Source: Pirellula sp. (GTDB lineage Bacteria; Planctomycetota; Planctomycetia; Pirellulales; Lacipirellulaceae). From it: a DNA stretch of 64,000 nt. Positions within the stretch are counted from its first letter, which is position 1; every line of letters begins with the position of its first letter. The stretch is from positions 59,451 to 123,450 of the forward strand of contig PNKX01000016.1 in NCBI GenBank assembly GCA_013822725.1, given 5' to 3'. The position numbers and the translations under genes were made by a program. Positions 9,006 to 18,015 of this stretch are shown here, piece by piece. The notes under the pieces are model-generated. The model searched no databases, was not told where the DNA came from, and worked only from the letters and a program-made list of their open reading frames with translations.

Positions 9006-10604
9006 ATGTCATGGTTCACTCGCCTCAGCGTTGGGGCCAAGCTGTTTGCGTCGTTCTCGCTGCTGCTGGTTTTGATGAGCGTCATGGGCGTCGTTGCGGT
9101 CTGGAAGATGTCGTCGTTGAATCAGAATGTCACTGAACTCGCGACGAACTGGATGCCTGCGACGAACACCGCGAACTTTCTGAATACAAGTCTTTCTGAT
9201 TACCGGATTCAAGAGTTCAAGCACATTAGCTGTGAAGAAGAAGCCGACATAGATACTGTCGAGAAGGACATCGCCAGGTTCCGCGGCAATATCGATACCC
9301 ATCTAAAGAAGCTCGTCGAACTCTGTGCATCGCCGGAAGAAAAGCAGATTCTCGACGAATTCAACGCCATCCTGCTGAAGTATTTGGCAGAGAGCGAGCA
9401 GATTTTGGCGCTGTCGAGCGAAAACAAGAATGAGGAGGCTGAGGCAATCCTCAAATCGACGTCGCTTGAGAAGTATCGCGCCCTGGCGGACGTGATGTTG
9501 AAGGAAGTCAATCTTAACGTCAACGCCGGCGACGAAGAGGCCAAGAAGGCAATGGCCGCCTACGCCACGGGCCGCATGGTCACTCTGATTGTGTTGGGCG
9601 TGAACATTGTGCTGGGCCTGGGCCTGGCGACTTGGATCGCACGTTGGTTCACCAAGGCGATCGTCGAAGTCGACGACATCTCGAACAGCGTCGCCTCGGC
9701 CTCGCAGCAACTCGCTGCCGCCAGCGAGCAACTGAGCAGTGGCGCCCAGCAATCGGCTTCGAGCCTCGAAGAAACCGCTTCGAGCCTCGAAGAGATCACC
9801 GCCACCGTCCGCCAGAACGCCGACAACGCCGATCAGGCCAACCAACTCGCGAACAGCTCGCGGGAAACGGCCGAAAAGGGCGGGGCCGTGGTGGCTCAAG
9901 CGGTCGATGCGATGGGCGAGATCAACCGTTCTTCGCGGAAGATCGCGGACATCATCACGACGATCGACGAGATCGCGTTCCAAACGAACCTGCTCGCCCT
10001 GAACGCCGCGGTCGAAGCCGCTCGTGCGGGCGAACAAGGTCGCGGGTTCGCGGTGGTCGCCGGCGAGGTTCGGAACCTAGCTCAGCGTTCGGCCACGGCC
10101 GCTCGCGAGATCAAGGGTCTGATCGAAGACTCGGTGCAGAAGGTCGAGACTGGTTCGGAACTGGTCAACAAGTCGGGCGAGACCTTGGGCATGATTGTCA
10201 CGAGCGTCAAGCGGGTGACCGACATCGTCGCCGAGATCGCCGCTGCCAGCCGTGAGCAAACGGTCGGCATCGAGCAGATCAATAAGGCGGTCGCCCAGAT
10301 GGATCAGGTCACGCAGTCGAACGCTTCGCAGACCGAAGAGATGAGCGGCACCGCCGTGGCTCTGTCGGGTCAGGCCGAGCAACTGCAAACGGTCGTGGCT
10401 CAGTTCAATCTGAACCGCGATGTGAAGCAGCCGGCGAAGTCGACGAGCTACGCTGCGACCAAGCAACCGGCGACGAAGAGCTATGCGGCGCCGAGCAAGT
10501 CGGCGAAGCGGAAGTCGGCTCCGGCGAAGAGCGCCGGCCGTCGCGGCGAAGAACTCGAATTGGTCGGGGCCGGCGCCGGTCACGACGGGTTTGAGGAGTT
10601 CTGA
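9006..10604 (+). CDS. Methyl-accepting chemotaxis protein, no HAMP, with C-terminal tether
   Basis: 532 residues. TM1 is at about 12-33 and TM2 at about 191-209. Between them is a 150-residue periplasmic helical region of four-helix-bundle (4HB_MCP) type. No HAMP domain is visible: TM2 leads within about 15 residues into the signalling coiled coil. The hairpin tip is classical (about 323-360, [40 protein letters not shown]), with Glu/Gln pairs in EETASSLEE as likely CheR/CheD/CheB sites. A Ser/Ala/Lys-rich linker (about 473-512) is followed by the terminal residues GFEEF, which resemble the xWxxF-type pentapeptide that docks CheR. The ligand is unknown. Confidence 0.93.
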   Translation: MSWFTRLSVGAKLFASFSLLLVLMSVMGVVAVWKMSSLNQNVTELATNWMPATNTANFLNTSLSDYRIQEFKHISCEEEADIDTVEKDIARFRGNIDTHLKKLVELCASPEEKQILDEFNAILLKYLAESEQILALSSENKNEEAEAILKSTSLEKYRALADVMLKEVNLNVNAGDEEAKKAMAAYATGRMVTLIVLGVNIVLGLGLATWIARWFTKAIVEVDDISNSVASASQQLAAASEQLSSGAQQSASSLEETASSLEEITATVRQNADNADQANQLANSSRETAEKGGAVVAQAVDAMGEINRSSRKIADIITTIDEIAFQTNLLALNAAVEAARAGEQGRGFAVVAGEVRNLAQRSATAAREIKGLIEDSVQKVETGSELVNKSGETLGMIVTSVKRVTDIVAEIAAASREQTVGIEQINKAVAQMDQVTQSNASQTEEMSGTAVALSGQAEQLQTVVAQFNLNRDVKQPAKSTSYAATKQPATKSYAAPSKSAKRKSAPAKSAGRRGEELELVGAGAGHDGFEEF

Positions 10605-10633
10605 GCAAACGTCGCTAATCGTTAGAGACCTCA

Positions 10634-10663
10634 CCCTCGGGCGGGCGACAGCTCGCCCGAGGG
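10634..10663 (+). terminator. Hairpin between mcp and cheR
   Basis: A perfect 10-bp stem (10634-10643 with 10654-10663, CCCTCGGGCG and its complement) closes a 10-base loop, 29 bases past the mcp stop. It is followed by CCTTTCCTTT, not a clean T run. It may be a partial terminator or an mRNA-processing hairpin that lowers cheR relative to the receptor. Confidence 0.6.
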
Positions 10664-10684
10664 CCTTTCCTTTGAGACTTCATC

Positions 10685-11533
10685 ATGTCGTTCGCGTTGC
10701 AAACCATCTCTGAGGACGAATTTCAGGCGTTTCAGCACCTGATCTACACCGAGACGGGGATTGCGCTGAACGACTCGAAGCGTTGTCTGCTGTCGTCGCG
10801 GCTGGGCAAACGACTCCGTGCGTTGCAGCTCAACGACTACCTGGAGTACTACGAGTACATCCTCCGTCGCGACGCTGACGGAACGGAAATGCAGGAGATG
10901 ATCAACTGCATTACGACCAACAAGACTGACTTCCTGCGCGAGCCGCACCACTTCGAGTTTCTGTCGACGCGGCTGTTTCCGGCGATCGTGCGCAAGGCGG
11001 CGACTGGCGGACCGCGCAAAGTTCGCATCTGGTGCGCCGCCTCGTCGCACGGACACGAACCTTACTCGCTGGCGATGACGGTGCGTGAGTTCGCGCCGTT
11101 CGAGGCGTCGTGGGACGTGCGAATTCTGGCGTCCGACATCGACACCAATGTGCTGGCTCGCGCGGAAGAAGGAGTCTTCGACGTGGAGGATCTCGCCCCC
11201 GTAGGCGACCTGCGCATGCGGCGCTACTTTGATCGCGGCACCGGCGCCTTCGCCGGCAAAGTGCGAGCGAAACGGCGGCTACGCGAACTCCTGACGTTTC
11301 GGCAGCTTAACCTCATTGAGGACGTGTGGCCGATCCATGCCAAATTCGACGCCATTTTTTGCCGCAACGTCATGATCTATTTCGATCTGCCGACGCAGCG
11401 CAAGGTCGTGGAACACCTGGTCCGGTACCTCAAGCCGGGCGGGTTTCTGATGTTGGGCCATTCGGAGAGCATTCAATGGACTCCGAGCCCAGTGCAGCCT
11501 TTGGGCAACACGATTTTTCAACTCGCTGAGTAA
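10685..11533 (+). CDS. cheR: Chemotaxis protein methyltransferase CheR
   Basis: 282 residues. It has an N-terminal helical CheR_N domain (about 8-65) followed by an SAM-dependent methyltransferase domain. Motifs include TNKTDFLREPHHFEFL, IWCAASSHGHEPYSLAM (SAM-binding region), ILASDIDTNVLARA, FDAIFCRNVMIYFD and LKPGGFLMLGHSE. It methylates receptor glutamates during adaptation. The neighbouring receptor ends in a possible CheR-docking peptide, which fits this enzyme as its partner. It is 80 bases from the mcp stop. Confidence 0.95.
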   Translation: MSFALQTISEDEFQAFQHLIYTETGIALNDSKRCLLSSRLGKRLRALQLNDYLEYYEYILRRDADGTEMQEMINCITTNKTDFLREPHHFEFLSTRLFPAIVRKAATGGPRKVRIWCAASSHGHEPYSLAMTVREFAPFEASWDVRILASDIDTNVLARAEEGVFDVEDLAPVGDLRMRRYFDRGTGAFAGKVRAKRRLRELLTFRQLNLIEDVWPIHAKFDAIFCRNVMIYFDLPTQRKVVEHLVRYLKPGGFLMLGHSESIQWTPSPVQPLGNTIFQLAE

Positions 11534-11550
11534 CCAACCGCCCGCAGGAC

Positions 11551-12123
11551 ATGCTCGTGGATTCGTCGTCAACATCACTGCCGCAGAAATCGATCATCGT
11601 CGGCGACGTGTTCGCCAGCGACGAGCCTGCGCTGGTGGCGACGGTTGTCGGCTCGTGCGTCGCGGCCTGCCTGTACGACCCGGTGACCCGGATCGGCGGC
11701 ATGAATCATTTCATGTTGCCGCAGGCGAATCGCGAAACGACGAGCGCCGCGTTCGGCATCCACGCGATGGAACTTCTCATTAACAAGATCATGCGGCTGG
11801 GCGGCGACCGGCGACGGTTGCAGGCCAAGGTCTTCGGCGGCGCCAACGTTCTTGCGCTGCAGGGGGCTGAGCTCCAGATCGGGCAGCGGAACGTCGCCTT
11901 TGTTCGGCAATTCTTGGAAGACGAAGGGATCCCGCTCGCCGCTCAGCGCGTCGGCGGCAATCAGGGGGTGAAGCTCTGCTTCTACACGGCAACCGCACGG
12001 GCGCTGGTGAAGCCGCTGCCAAATCGCTTGCTCGACGAAACGTTGCGGCAGGAAGTCCACTATCTCCGGAAGACCAAGACGACCACGGCGGCGCCCGCCA
12101 ACGACGCGGTCACATTGTTTTAG
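11551..12123 (+). CDS. cheD: Chemoreceptor glutamine deamidase CheD
   Basis: 190 residues. The catalytic cysteine is C36 in VVGSCVAACLYDP and the histidine is H53 in GGMNHFMLP, 17 residues apart as in the family. AKVFGGANVL and the C-terminal half also match CheD. It deamidates receptor glutamines to glutamates; in systems that also carry a CheC/CheX phosphatase it can link adaptation to phosphatase action. It sits 17 bases past cheR and 12 bases before cheB. Confidence 0.94.
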   Translation: MLVDSSSTSLPQKSIIVGDVFASDEPALVATVVGSCVAACLYDPVTRIGGMNHFMLPQANRETTSAAFGIHAMELLINKIMRLGGDRRRLQAKVFGGANVLALQGAELQIGQRNVAFVRQFLEDEGIPLAAQRVGGNQGVKLCFYTATARALVKPLPNRLLDETLRQEVHYLRKTKTTTAAPANDAVTLF

Positions 12124-12135
12124 GAAGGCGACGCC

Positions 12136-13230
12136 ATGGCGAAGATCAAAGTTCTCGTGGTCGACGATTCTGCATTGATGCGGCAGTTGTTAACGCGCAT
12201 TCTCACGCATGACAGCGAGATTGAAGTCGTCGGCGCCGCAGCCGACCCGCTGATCGCTTGGAAGAAAATCCAAGAGCTGTCGCCCGACGTGCTGACGCTC
12301 GACGTCGAAATGCCGAAGATGGACGGCTTGACGTTTCTCTCGAAGTTGATGGCCGCGCGGCCGATGCCGGTGGTGATGGTGTCGTCACTGACGGCTCGCG
12401 GGGCCGAAACGACGCTCAAGGCGCTGGAACTCGGCGCCTTCGATTTCGTCACGAAGCCGTCGATTGACGTGACCAAAGGCACGGCCCAGATCAGCGAAGA
12501 TATCATCGCGAAGGTGCGAGCCGCCGCCTCGTCGCGGATCCGCCGCCGGGCCACGGGACCGGCGCTAGCGGGACCGCCGCTCACGATTCAGGCGCCGAAG
12601 GGGCTCGCCGAAGCGACCGACAAAGTGATCGCCATCGGCGCCTCGACCGGCGGCACCGAAGCGCTCGCCCGCGTTCTCCCGGCCTTCCCCGGCGATACGC
12701 CAGGTACGGTCGTTGTGCAGCATATGCCGAAGGCCTTCACCAGCGCGTTCGCACAGCGCCTCAACGGCCTGTGCCGGATGCGGGTGAAGGAAGCGGAGAA
12801 CGGCGATCGGATCATTCGCGGCACCGTGCTGGTGGCGCCGGGCGACTACCACATGGAAGTCGTCCGTCAGGGGGCGGCTTACTACGTCAAATTAAACCAA
12901 CAGCCGCAGGTAAATGGCTTTCGTCCCTCGGTCGACGTGCTGTTCCATTCCTGCGCCAATCAACTGGGTCGACATGCCTGCGCCGCCATCTTAACCGGGA
13001 TGGGTCGAGACGGGGCCGCGGGAATGGCGGCGATGCGGTCGGTCGGCTCCTACACGGTCGCCCAGGATGAGGAGTCGTGCGTCGTGTTCGGCATGCCGAA
13101 GGAAGCGATCGCCGCGGGAGGGGCTGTACGGGTCGTGCCGCTTGAGCGGATCGCCGGCGAACTGATTGCGGCGGTCTCGGGAGCGAGAAGCGGCGACGTG
13201 CGAGAATCCGCGAATGTCGCTCGACGTTGA
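12136..13230 (+). CDS. cheB: Chemotaxis response regulator protein-glutamate methylesterase CheB
   Basis: 364 residues: an N-terminal receiver (D10/D11, phospho-acceptor D56 in LTLDVEMPKMDG, K107 in VTKP) and a C-terminal methylesterase. The catalytic serine is S170 in IGASTGG, the histidine is H196 in VVQHMP, and the aspartate lies in LTGMGRDGAAG near residue 292. It removes methyl groups from receptors and is activated by CheA. Together with cheR and cheD it completes the adaptation system. Confidence 0.96.
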   Translation: MAKIKVLVVDDSALMRQLLTRILTHDSEIEVVGAAADPLIAWKKIQELSPDVLTLDVEMPKMDGLTFLSKLMAARPMPVVMVSSLTARGAETTLKALELGAFDFVTKPSIDVTKGTAQISEDIIAKVRAAASSRIRRRATGPALAGPPLTIQAPKGLAEATDKVIAIGASTGGTEALARVLPAFPGDTPGTVVVQHMPKAFTSAFAQRLNGLCRMRVKEAENGDRIIRGTVLVAPGDYHMEVVRQGAAYYVKLNQQPQVNGFRPSVDVLFHSCANQLGRHACAAILTGMGRDGAAGMAAMRSVGSYTVAQDEESCVVFGMPKEAIAAGGAVRVVPLERIAGELIAAVSGARSGDVRESANVARR

Positions 13231-13289
13231 AAATGATGAGCTACGTTTGACTACCGTTTGACCTACTTTCCCGAAGCGAGATTCGTGCC

Positions 13290-13649
13290 ATGAAAGTGCT
13301 TGTTGCCGACGATTCCGGCGTCATGCGTAAGATCATCATCCGCGCCCTCAATGCGTGCGGCGTCACCGACATCGTCGAAGCAGGCGACGGCGCCGAGGCG
13401 ATCGCCAAGTTTGGCGAGACGAGCGTCGACCTGGTGATGACCGACTGGAACATGCCGAACAAGACGGGCCTCGACGTCGTCAAGGAAATCCGCGCTACCG
13501 GCTCGACGGTGCCGATCTTCATGATCACCACCGAAGCCGAAATGAGCCGCGTGAAGGAAGCGATCGCCGCCGGCGTAAACGACTATCTCGCCAAGCCGTT
13601 TGAGAACGACTTGCTCCGCGAGAAGATCGACAAGTTCGTCTGCGTCTGA
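13290..13649 (+). CDS. cheY: Second CheY-like response regulator
   Basis: 119 residues, a single receiver domain with D7/D8, phospho-acceptor D52 (LVMTDWNMP), T80 and K102 (LAKPF). MTDWNMP and the MSRVKEAIAAGVNDYLAKPF-type C-terminal half are typical of CheY proteins that bind the flagellar switch. It lies directly before the cheX phosphatase gene, suggesting CheX acts on this protein. It is more canonical than the first CheY at 6332. Confidence 0.94.
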   Translation: MKVLVADDSGVMRKIIIRALNACGVTDIVEAGDGAEAIAKFGETSVDLVMTDWNMPNKTGLDVVKEIRATGSTVPIFMITTEAEMSRVKEAIAAGVNDYLAKPFENDLLREKIDKFVCV

Positions 13650-13718
13650 GTCGACTGAAATTACAGAAAGTGAATCACTGACCGTCTGCGATCCGCCGGC
13701 GCCTGAGAGGATAGACCG

Positions 13719-14225
13719 TTGAAAGCCGAGTATATCAATCCGTTCGTCTCCGCCGCGGTGGAAGTTTTTAGCACCATGCTGCAGTGCGAACTAACGCGCG
13801 GCAAGCTGACCATCGGCAACGGTTCGCAGCCGACGATGGACATCAGCGGCATCATTGGCCTCTCAGGTCGTGCTTCCGGCACCGTGGTCTTGAGCCTTGA
13901 TCGCGCCGTCGCCTTGTCGGCGACCGAGATCTTGCTCAGCCAAAAGTGCGAGTCGATCGACGGCGACGTGATCGACGCCGTGGGCGAACTGACGAACATG
14001 GTTGCCGGCCGCGCGAAGGCGGGCCTGGAACACTTGGCGATGTCGCTAGCGTTGCCGACCGTGATTACCGGCAAGAACCATGTCATCAGCTTCGGCTCGG
14101 TGACGCAAACGCTGGCGATCCCGTTCACTTGCGAGTGGGGGGGCGTCGTATTGGAAGTTGGCCTGGTTGAAAGCCCTGAACAGGCGGTAGAGTCGGCGAT
14201 CGCCGCCAGCGCAGCAATGGCGTAG
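13719..14225 (+). CDS. cheX: CheX-type CheY-P phosphatase
   Basis: 168 residues from a TTG start at 13719, supported by AGAGG at 13706-13710, 8 bases upstream. The central helix carries GELTNMVAGRAK, the ExxN catalytic pattern of the CheC/CheX/FliY family, and occurs once, as in CheX. Residues 1-25 match the CheX N terminus (INPFVSAAVEVFSTML). It dephosphorylates CheY-P and so ends the response. It is the last gene of the operon and is followed at once by two hairpins. Confidence 0.9.
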   Translation: MKAEYINPFVSAAVEVFSTMLQCELTRGKLTIGNGSQPTMDISGIIGLSGRASGTVVLSLDRAVALSATEILLSQKCESIDGDVIDAVGELTNMVAGRAKAGLEHLAMSLALPTVITGKNHVISFGSVTQTLAIPFTCEWGGVVLEVGLVESPEQAVESAIAASAAMA

Positions 14226-14325
14226 GTTAGGCTTTCCAGCCTGACCAGCGTGCCGCTGGGTTCTGCGGTTTCAATTGTTCTGCGGCGAATTCACCTCGTC
14301 GCGCCGTCAGGCTGAAAAGCCTGAC
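14226..14325. repeat. Two AGGCT...AGCCTGAC hairpins past cheX
   Basis: Hairpin 1 (14226-14245) pairs GTTAGGCT with AGCCTGAC around a TTCC loop, with one G-U pair. Hairpin 2 (14306-14325) pairs GTCAGGCT with AGCCTGAC perfectly around a GAAA tetraloop. The first starts on the base after the cheX stop. They look like two copies of one short palindromic repeat and may end the che transcript. Confidence 0.7.
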
Positions 14326-14424
14326 CTGCGGCGGGCTGCACTTCGGCTTCCTGGCGGTTAAGCTATGGCAGCGGCGAATCGCCGCTCCGATGGCTTTTCA
14401 TCCGCAGCTTGGAGTCGGCCCGAC

Positions 14425-15381
14425 ATGTCTCGCTTCTTCTCGCATCGAAGCATCTTGGCGGCAATCGTGGCGTGCATCATCGTGCCGTCGCGCGTCAGTG
14501 GTCAACAGGTGGAAATCAAGCCGACCGACGACGGCGCGACGATCACCGTCGATGGCGCTCCCTTCGCGTCGTATCTCCTGAACAGTGGCCACCAGCCCGT
14601 GATCTGGCCGATCGTCGGCCCCGGCGGCCAGGCGATGACGCGGCAGTACCCGCTCGGCGAGAAGTTGCCGGGCGAGAAGGACGATCATCCGCACCACCGC
14701 TCGCTCTGGTTCAACCACGGATCGGTCAACGGTCTCGACTTCTGGATGGAACCAGACGAGGAGGATGACAATCAGATCAAACATCGCGAGTTTCGGAAGA
14801 GCGAGTCCGCCGACGGCGTCGCCGAAATCGTTGCCGTGAATGACTGGTTCAACAACGACAAAAAAGTCTGCGAGGATGAGCGAACGATCAAGTTCGGCGC
14901 CGACGAGAATGGACGTTGGATCGACTTCACCGTCGTCGTCACTGCCAGCGAGGGCGAACTTGTCTTTGGTGATACGAAAGAAGGCGCGTTCGGACTGCGC
15001 GTCCCCGGGGAGATCGACGTCGACGCCAAAAAGGGGGGAATGATTCGCAACAGCAACGGTAAGCAGGACGAAGCGGCGTGGGGTGGCGCCGCCGAGTGGG
15101 TCGACTATCACGGCACGCTCGACGGCAAGCCGGCGGGGATCGTCGTCTTCGACATGCCCGATAGCTTCCGCCATCCGACGCGCTGGCATGTGCGGACCTA
15201 CGGCCTGTTCGCCGCGAATCCCTTTGGCGAAAAGGATTTCCCGCCAGGAGAGACGAAGCAGGGGGAAGTGAAACTCGCGAAGGGCGAGCAACTGAAGCTT
15301 CACTACCGCGTGCTGTTCTACAGCGGCGAGCGGACGCCGGCCGAGCTGGCGGCGATTTACAAAGATTATGCGGGCAATTAG
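14425..15381 (+). CDS. Secreted PmoA-like protein (DUF6807)
   Basis: 318 residues from the ATG at 14425 (MSRFFSHRS); the frame extends 20 residues further upstream but the signal peptide (hydrophobic core ILAAIVACIIVPS, cleavage near VSGQQ) begins here. The body matches the family often annotated 'PmoA-like' in planctomycetes: RQYPLGEKLPGEKDDHPHHR, SLWFNHGSVNGLDFW, DYHGTLDGKPAGIVVFDMP and the C-terminal RVLFYSGERTPAELAAIYKD. Despite the name there is no evidence for methane oxidation. Secretion and family distribution suggest polysaccharide or sugar-derivative handling; this is inference. Confidence 0.82.
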   Translation: MSRFFSHRSILAAIVACIIVPSRVSGQQVEIKPTDDGATITVDGAPFASYLLNSGHQPVIWPIVGPGGQAMTRQYPLGEKLPGEKDDHPHHRSLWFNHGSVNGLDFWMEPDEEDDNQIKHREFRKSESADGVAEIVAVNDWFNNDKKVCEDERTIKFGADENGRWIDFTVVVTASEGELVFGDTKEGAFGLRVPGEIDVDAKKGGMIRNSNGKQDEAAWGGAAEWVDYHGTLDGKPAGIVVFDMPDSFRHPTRWHVRTYGLFAANPFGEKDFPPGETKQGEVKLAKGEQLKLHYRVLFYSGERTPAELAAIYKDYAGN

Positions 15382-15386
15382 CGCAT

Positions 15387-15458
15387 GTCATTCTGAGCGA
15401 AGCGAAGAATCTAGCAGCTCGTTTGATACGCTAAATTTTTCGCTCCGCTCAGAATGAC
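15387..15458. repeat. GTCATTCTGAGCG inverted repeat between convergent genes
   Basis: Arms at 15387-15410 and 15435-15458 pair over 24 bases with two G-U positions and a 24-base loop. It starts 5 bases past the plus-strand stop at 15381 and ends 11 bases before the minus-strand stop at 15470, so it could act as a bidirectional terminator. The GTCATTCTGAGCG phrase is known as a dispersed repeat in several bacterial phyla. Confidence 0.85.
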
Positions 15459-15469
15459 GGCGGGATCCT

Positions 15470-16573
15470 CTAGTTGCACATGCGATCAAGCTCGCGGAGA
15501 TATTCGAGCGCCTCATCCAACTCCGACGCCACGACTCCCGGCCGTCGGCCGCCGCGATCGCACTGCCCCAGCAATACCAGATCGTCGTAGTGTTCGCTCT
15601 CGCGCAAGCGGCGATGGGCGCGATGCCCAATCGTCTGATTGGCAATCTCATGGGCCAGCATGTGATGCTCGATCAGCCAGCGCGTACGCTCGGAGATGAC
15701 TTCCTCCAAGGCTTCGAGCCCTGAGCCGACGTGATCGTACGGATCGATTCCCTTTCCCACATCGTGCAGCAGCGCCGCCAGCAGGAACTCCTCGTCATAA
15801 GGCAATTCATCGCGCGCTCGGTCGAACACCTGCAAGCTGTGATAGAGCGCGTCCCCTTCGGGATGATACTTCAAGTTCTGCTTGACGTTTTCCAGCGGCA
15901 GCAGCAGCGATTGGTAGAATTGAAACCGATCGACCTGTTCGCGCGCTTCGTCGAGCGCATCCTCGACGTTCAAATCAGGGTACTCGTCCGCCAGAAATTG
16001 CTTTAACTCCGCGGCTGTCGCCCTTTCAATTGGCTTCCCGGTGATCGAGCTTTTGAAAACGTAATGGGCTTCCTTCGACGAGTAGATCGTCAGTTCAAAC
16101 ATGAACTCCGACTCGACGTGAATGTGCGTGTAGGTTCGCGACTCGCCCTGCTTCCGCACCAGTTTCCGCTCGACTGTGAACGGCAACCCATGCTGCTCCA
16201 ATATGTGGCCCACTCCTTCGACCGAATCGGCGAAGAGGTGGATGTCGACGTCGGAGCCTTGCCGCACATGACCCGTCAGCACGCTGCCGATCAGTCGCGG
16301 ACGAAACCGTTCGAGCCGCTCCATCATCGCCAGCGCCGCGAGCCGCATCGCGCGGAGCTTGTCGGTTCGCGAGGCGCCTTCGTGAACCCGGGCGAGCATT
16401 TGCACCTGCTCGCGGATCTCGGCGTTCGAAGGCAAGTCGGCCGGTTTGGTCCAACCATGGCCGAGGCGCTCGGCGGCTTTCCTCTTGGCCCGGTAGTATT
16501 CAGATTCTTGCCGCTCGTACATCAAGCGCGCGGCTTCCCAAGCGATTTGCTGTCGCAGCTTGGAGTGTGGCAT
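15470..16573 (-). CDS. Nucleotidyltransferase + HD-domain protein
   Basis: 367 residues with two catalytic modules. An N-terminal helical part (1-85) is followed by a nucleotidyltransferase-like core (GSVLTGHVRQGSDVDIHLF, carrying GS and DxD, about 95-115). An HD phosphohydrolase region follows around 235-290 (YHSLQVFDRA, LLAALLHDVGKG, HHMLAHEI). This NT-plus-HD order recalls GlnD or tRNA-nucleotidyltransferase architectures, but the length and flanking parts match neither. The third acidic residue of the transferase may be a glutamate (FMFELTIY). Substrate unknown; nucleotide-based regulation or RNA repair are both possible. Confidence 0.8.
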   Translation of the reverse strand: MPHSKLRQQIAWEAARLMYERQESEYYRAKRKAAERLGHGWTKPADLPSNAEIREQVQMLARVHEGASRTDKLRAMRLAALAMMERLERFRPRLIGSVLTGHVRQGSDVDIHLFADSVEGVGHILEQHGLPFTVERKLVRKQGESRTYTHIHVESEFMFELTIYSSKEAHYVFKSSITGKPIERATAAELKQFLADEYPDLNVEDALDEAREQVDRFQFYQSLLLPLENVKQNLKYHPEGDALYHSLQVFDRARDELPYDEEFLLAALLHDVGKGIDPYDHVGSGLEALEEVISERTRWLIEHHMLAHEIANQTIGHRAHRRLRESEHYDDLVLLGQCDRGGRRPGVVASELDEALEYLRELDRMCN

Positions 16574-16791
16574 TCGAGGGGCGCCGTCAGCCCAAATCAG
16601 GTGGCGCGATGGGCGGGAAAGGAGTGAGTGCGTCAGCGGTCAAGCGCCGCCGACATAGGCTCATTGTAGGCAGGGCGCTGCGGCTTGGCCAATCGTGGTC
16701 GGGAATGCTACACCCCCCTCGTGCGATCGGCTAGAATTAGCCTCACCGCTGACCTTTTCTCATTAATTCAAATAGCAACCTGGAGCGTTTC

Positions 16792-17688
16792 ATGTCTCGG
16801 TCTAGACCCTCCTTATTGGCAGCCATCTGCCTGCTGAGCGTTTCGGGGTTGTTGGCAGCGAGTTCGCCGGCCGCTGCGGCTGAGAAGCTCAAGGTCCTGA
16901 TCATCGACGGGCAGAATAATCACGAGTGGCAGAAAACGACGCCGCTGCTCGACCAGATGCTCCAGAAGTCGGGCCGCTTTGTCGCCGACGTCGCGACAGC
17001 GCCAGCTTCGGGCGAAGAGATGAAGTCGTTTCGCCCCAAGTTCGCCGACTACGACGTCGTGGTGAGCAACTACAACGGCGATCGTTGGCCGGAGGAAACC
17101 GAGGCCGACTTCGTCGAGTATCTCAAGAACGGCGGCGGCTTCGTCAGCGTTCACGCCGCTGACAACGCCTTCGCCACCTGGCCGGAATACAACGAAGCGA
17201 TCGGCCTCGGCGGCTGGTTCGGCCGCGACGAGAAGTCGGGCCCCTACGTCTACTATAAGGACGACGAGTTGGTGCGCGACGACTCCCCCGGCCGCTGCGG
17301 CGGGCATGGGCAGCAGCATGAGTTCATCGTCCGCACCCGCAACGCCGAACACCCGATCATGAAGGATATTCCCGATCGCTGGCTCCACGCCCAAGACGAA
17401 CTCTACGACACTCTGCGCGGCCCGGCGAAAAACATGACGGTGCTCGCCACCGCTTACTCCGATCCGAAGACGGGCGGCACCGGTCGCGACGAGCCGAGCC
17501 TCATGGTCCTCGACTTCGGCAAGGGACGCGTCTTCCACACGACGATGGGCCACGCCGACTACTCGATGGATTGCGTTGGTTTCATCACGACGCTGCTGCG
17601 CGGAACCGAGTGGGCCGCGACCGGCGAGGTGACGATCGACGTTCCCGATGATTTTCCGACCGCCGAGAAGTCGAGCAAGCAGCAATAA
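16792..17688 (+). CDS. Secreted ThuA-like domain protein
   Basis: 298 residues. The signal peptide ends near SSPAAAAEK (about 31). The ThuA-like fold is a glutamine-amidotransferase-like domain: KVLIIDGQNNHEWQKTTPLL at the start, DYDVVVSNYNGDRWPEE, LKNGGGFVSVHAADNAF and GKGRVFHTTMGHADYS. ThuA proteins are linked to trehalose or other sugar use in some bacteria, and secreted forms are very abundant in planctomycetes, but the reaction is not established. The gene stands alone, with its own upstream region of about 220 bases and a GGAG-type ribosome binding site. Confidence 0.85.
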   Translation: MSRSRPSLLAAICLLSVSGLLAASSPAAAAEKLKVLIIDGQNNHEWQKTTPLLDQMLQKSGRFVADVATAPASGEEMKSFRPKFADYDVVVSNYNGDRWPEETEADFVEYLKNGGGFVSVHAADNAFATWPEYNEAIGLGGWFGRDEKSGPYVYYKDDELVRDDSPGRCGGHGQQHEFIVRTRNAEHPIMKDIPDRWLHAQDELYDTLRGPAKNMTVLATAYSDPKTGGTGRDEPSLMVLDFGKGRVFHTTMGHADYSMDCVGFITTLLRGTEWAATGEVTIDVPDDFPTAEKSSKQQ

Positions 17689-17805
17689 TCTTTCGAGTTT
17701 TTAACGCCCCGATTCGGCCGCGAAGCCCCGAACTCCTTAACCCGAGAGCCATTGCAAACGTAGAATAGAAGTAGAGAGCCAATTGTTCACATCAGGAGGT
17801 TGATC

Positions 17806-18006
17806 ATGGCACACGAAATTTCTAGAGAAACGTTCGAAAAGCTCAAGTCGGATCAGAGCGACGAAGCGACGACGCTGCTCAAGGACTACAAACGGGCGGT
17901 GAAGTGCGATGAATTAGTCGTGGTCGACGAACCCGACGGCACGAAATCGCTGGTCGAGTTCAACGAGCAAGGCGAGTGCTGCACGCGACCGATGAAGCCG
18001 AAGTAG
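17806..18006 (+). CDS. Small protein of unknown function upstream of yjbQ
   Basis: 66 residues (MAHEISRETFEKLKSDQ to CCTRPMKPK). The ATG at 17806 is preferred because AGGAGG (17794-17799) lies 6 bases upstream; a TTG at 17800 would be too close. The protein is charged, with no signal peptide or membrane segment, and ends with an adjacent cysteine pair. Its stop overlaps the ribosome binding site of yjbQ, so the two are probably co-translated. No function recognised. Confidence 0.75.
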   Translation: MAHEISRETFEKLKSDQSDEATTLLKDYKRAVKCDELVVVDEPDGTKSLVEFNEQGECCTRPMKPK

Positions 18007-18015
18007 GAGAGTCGG

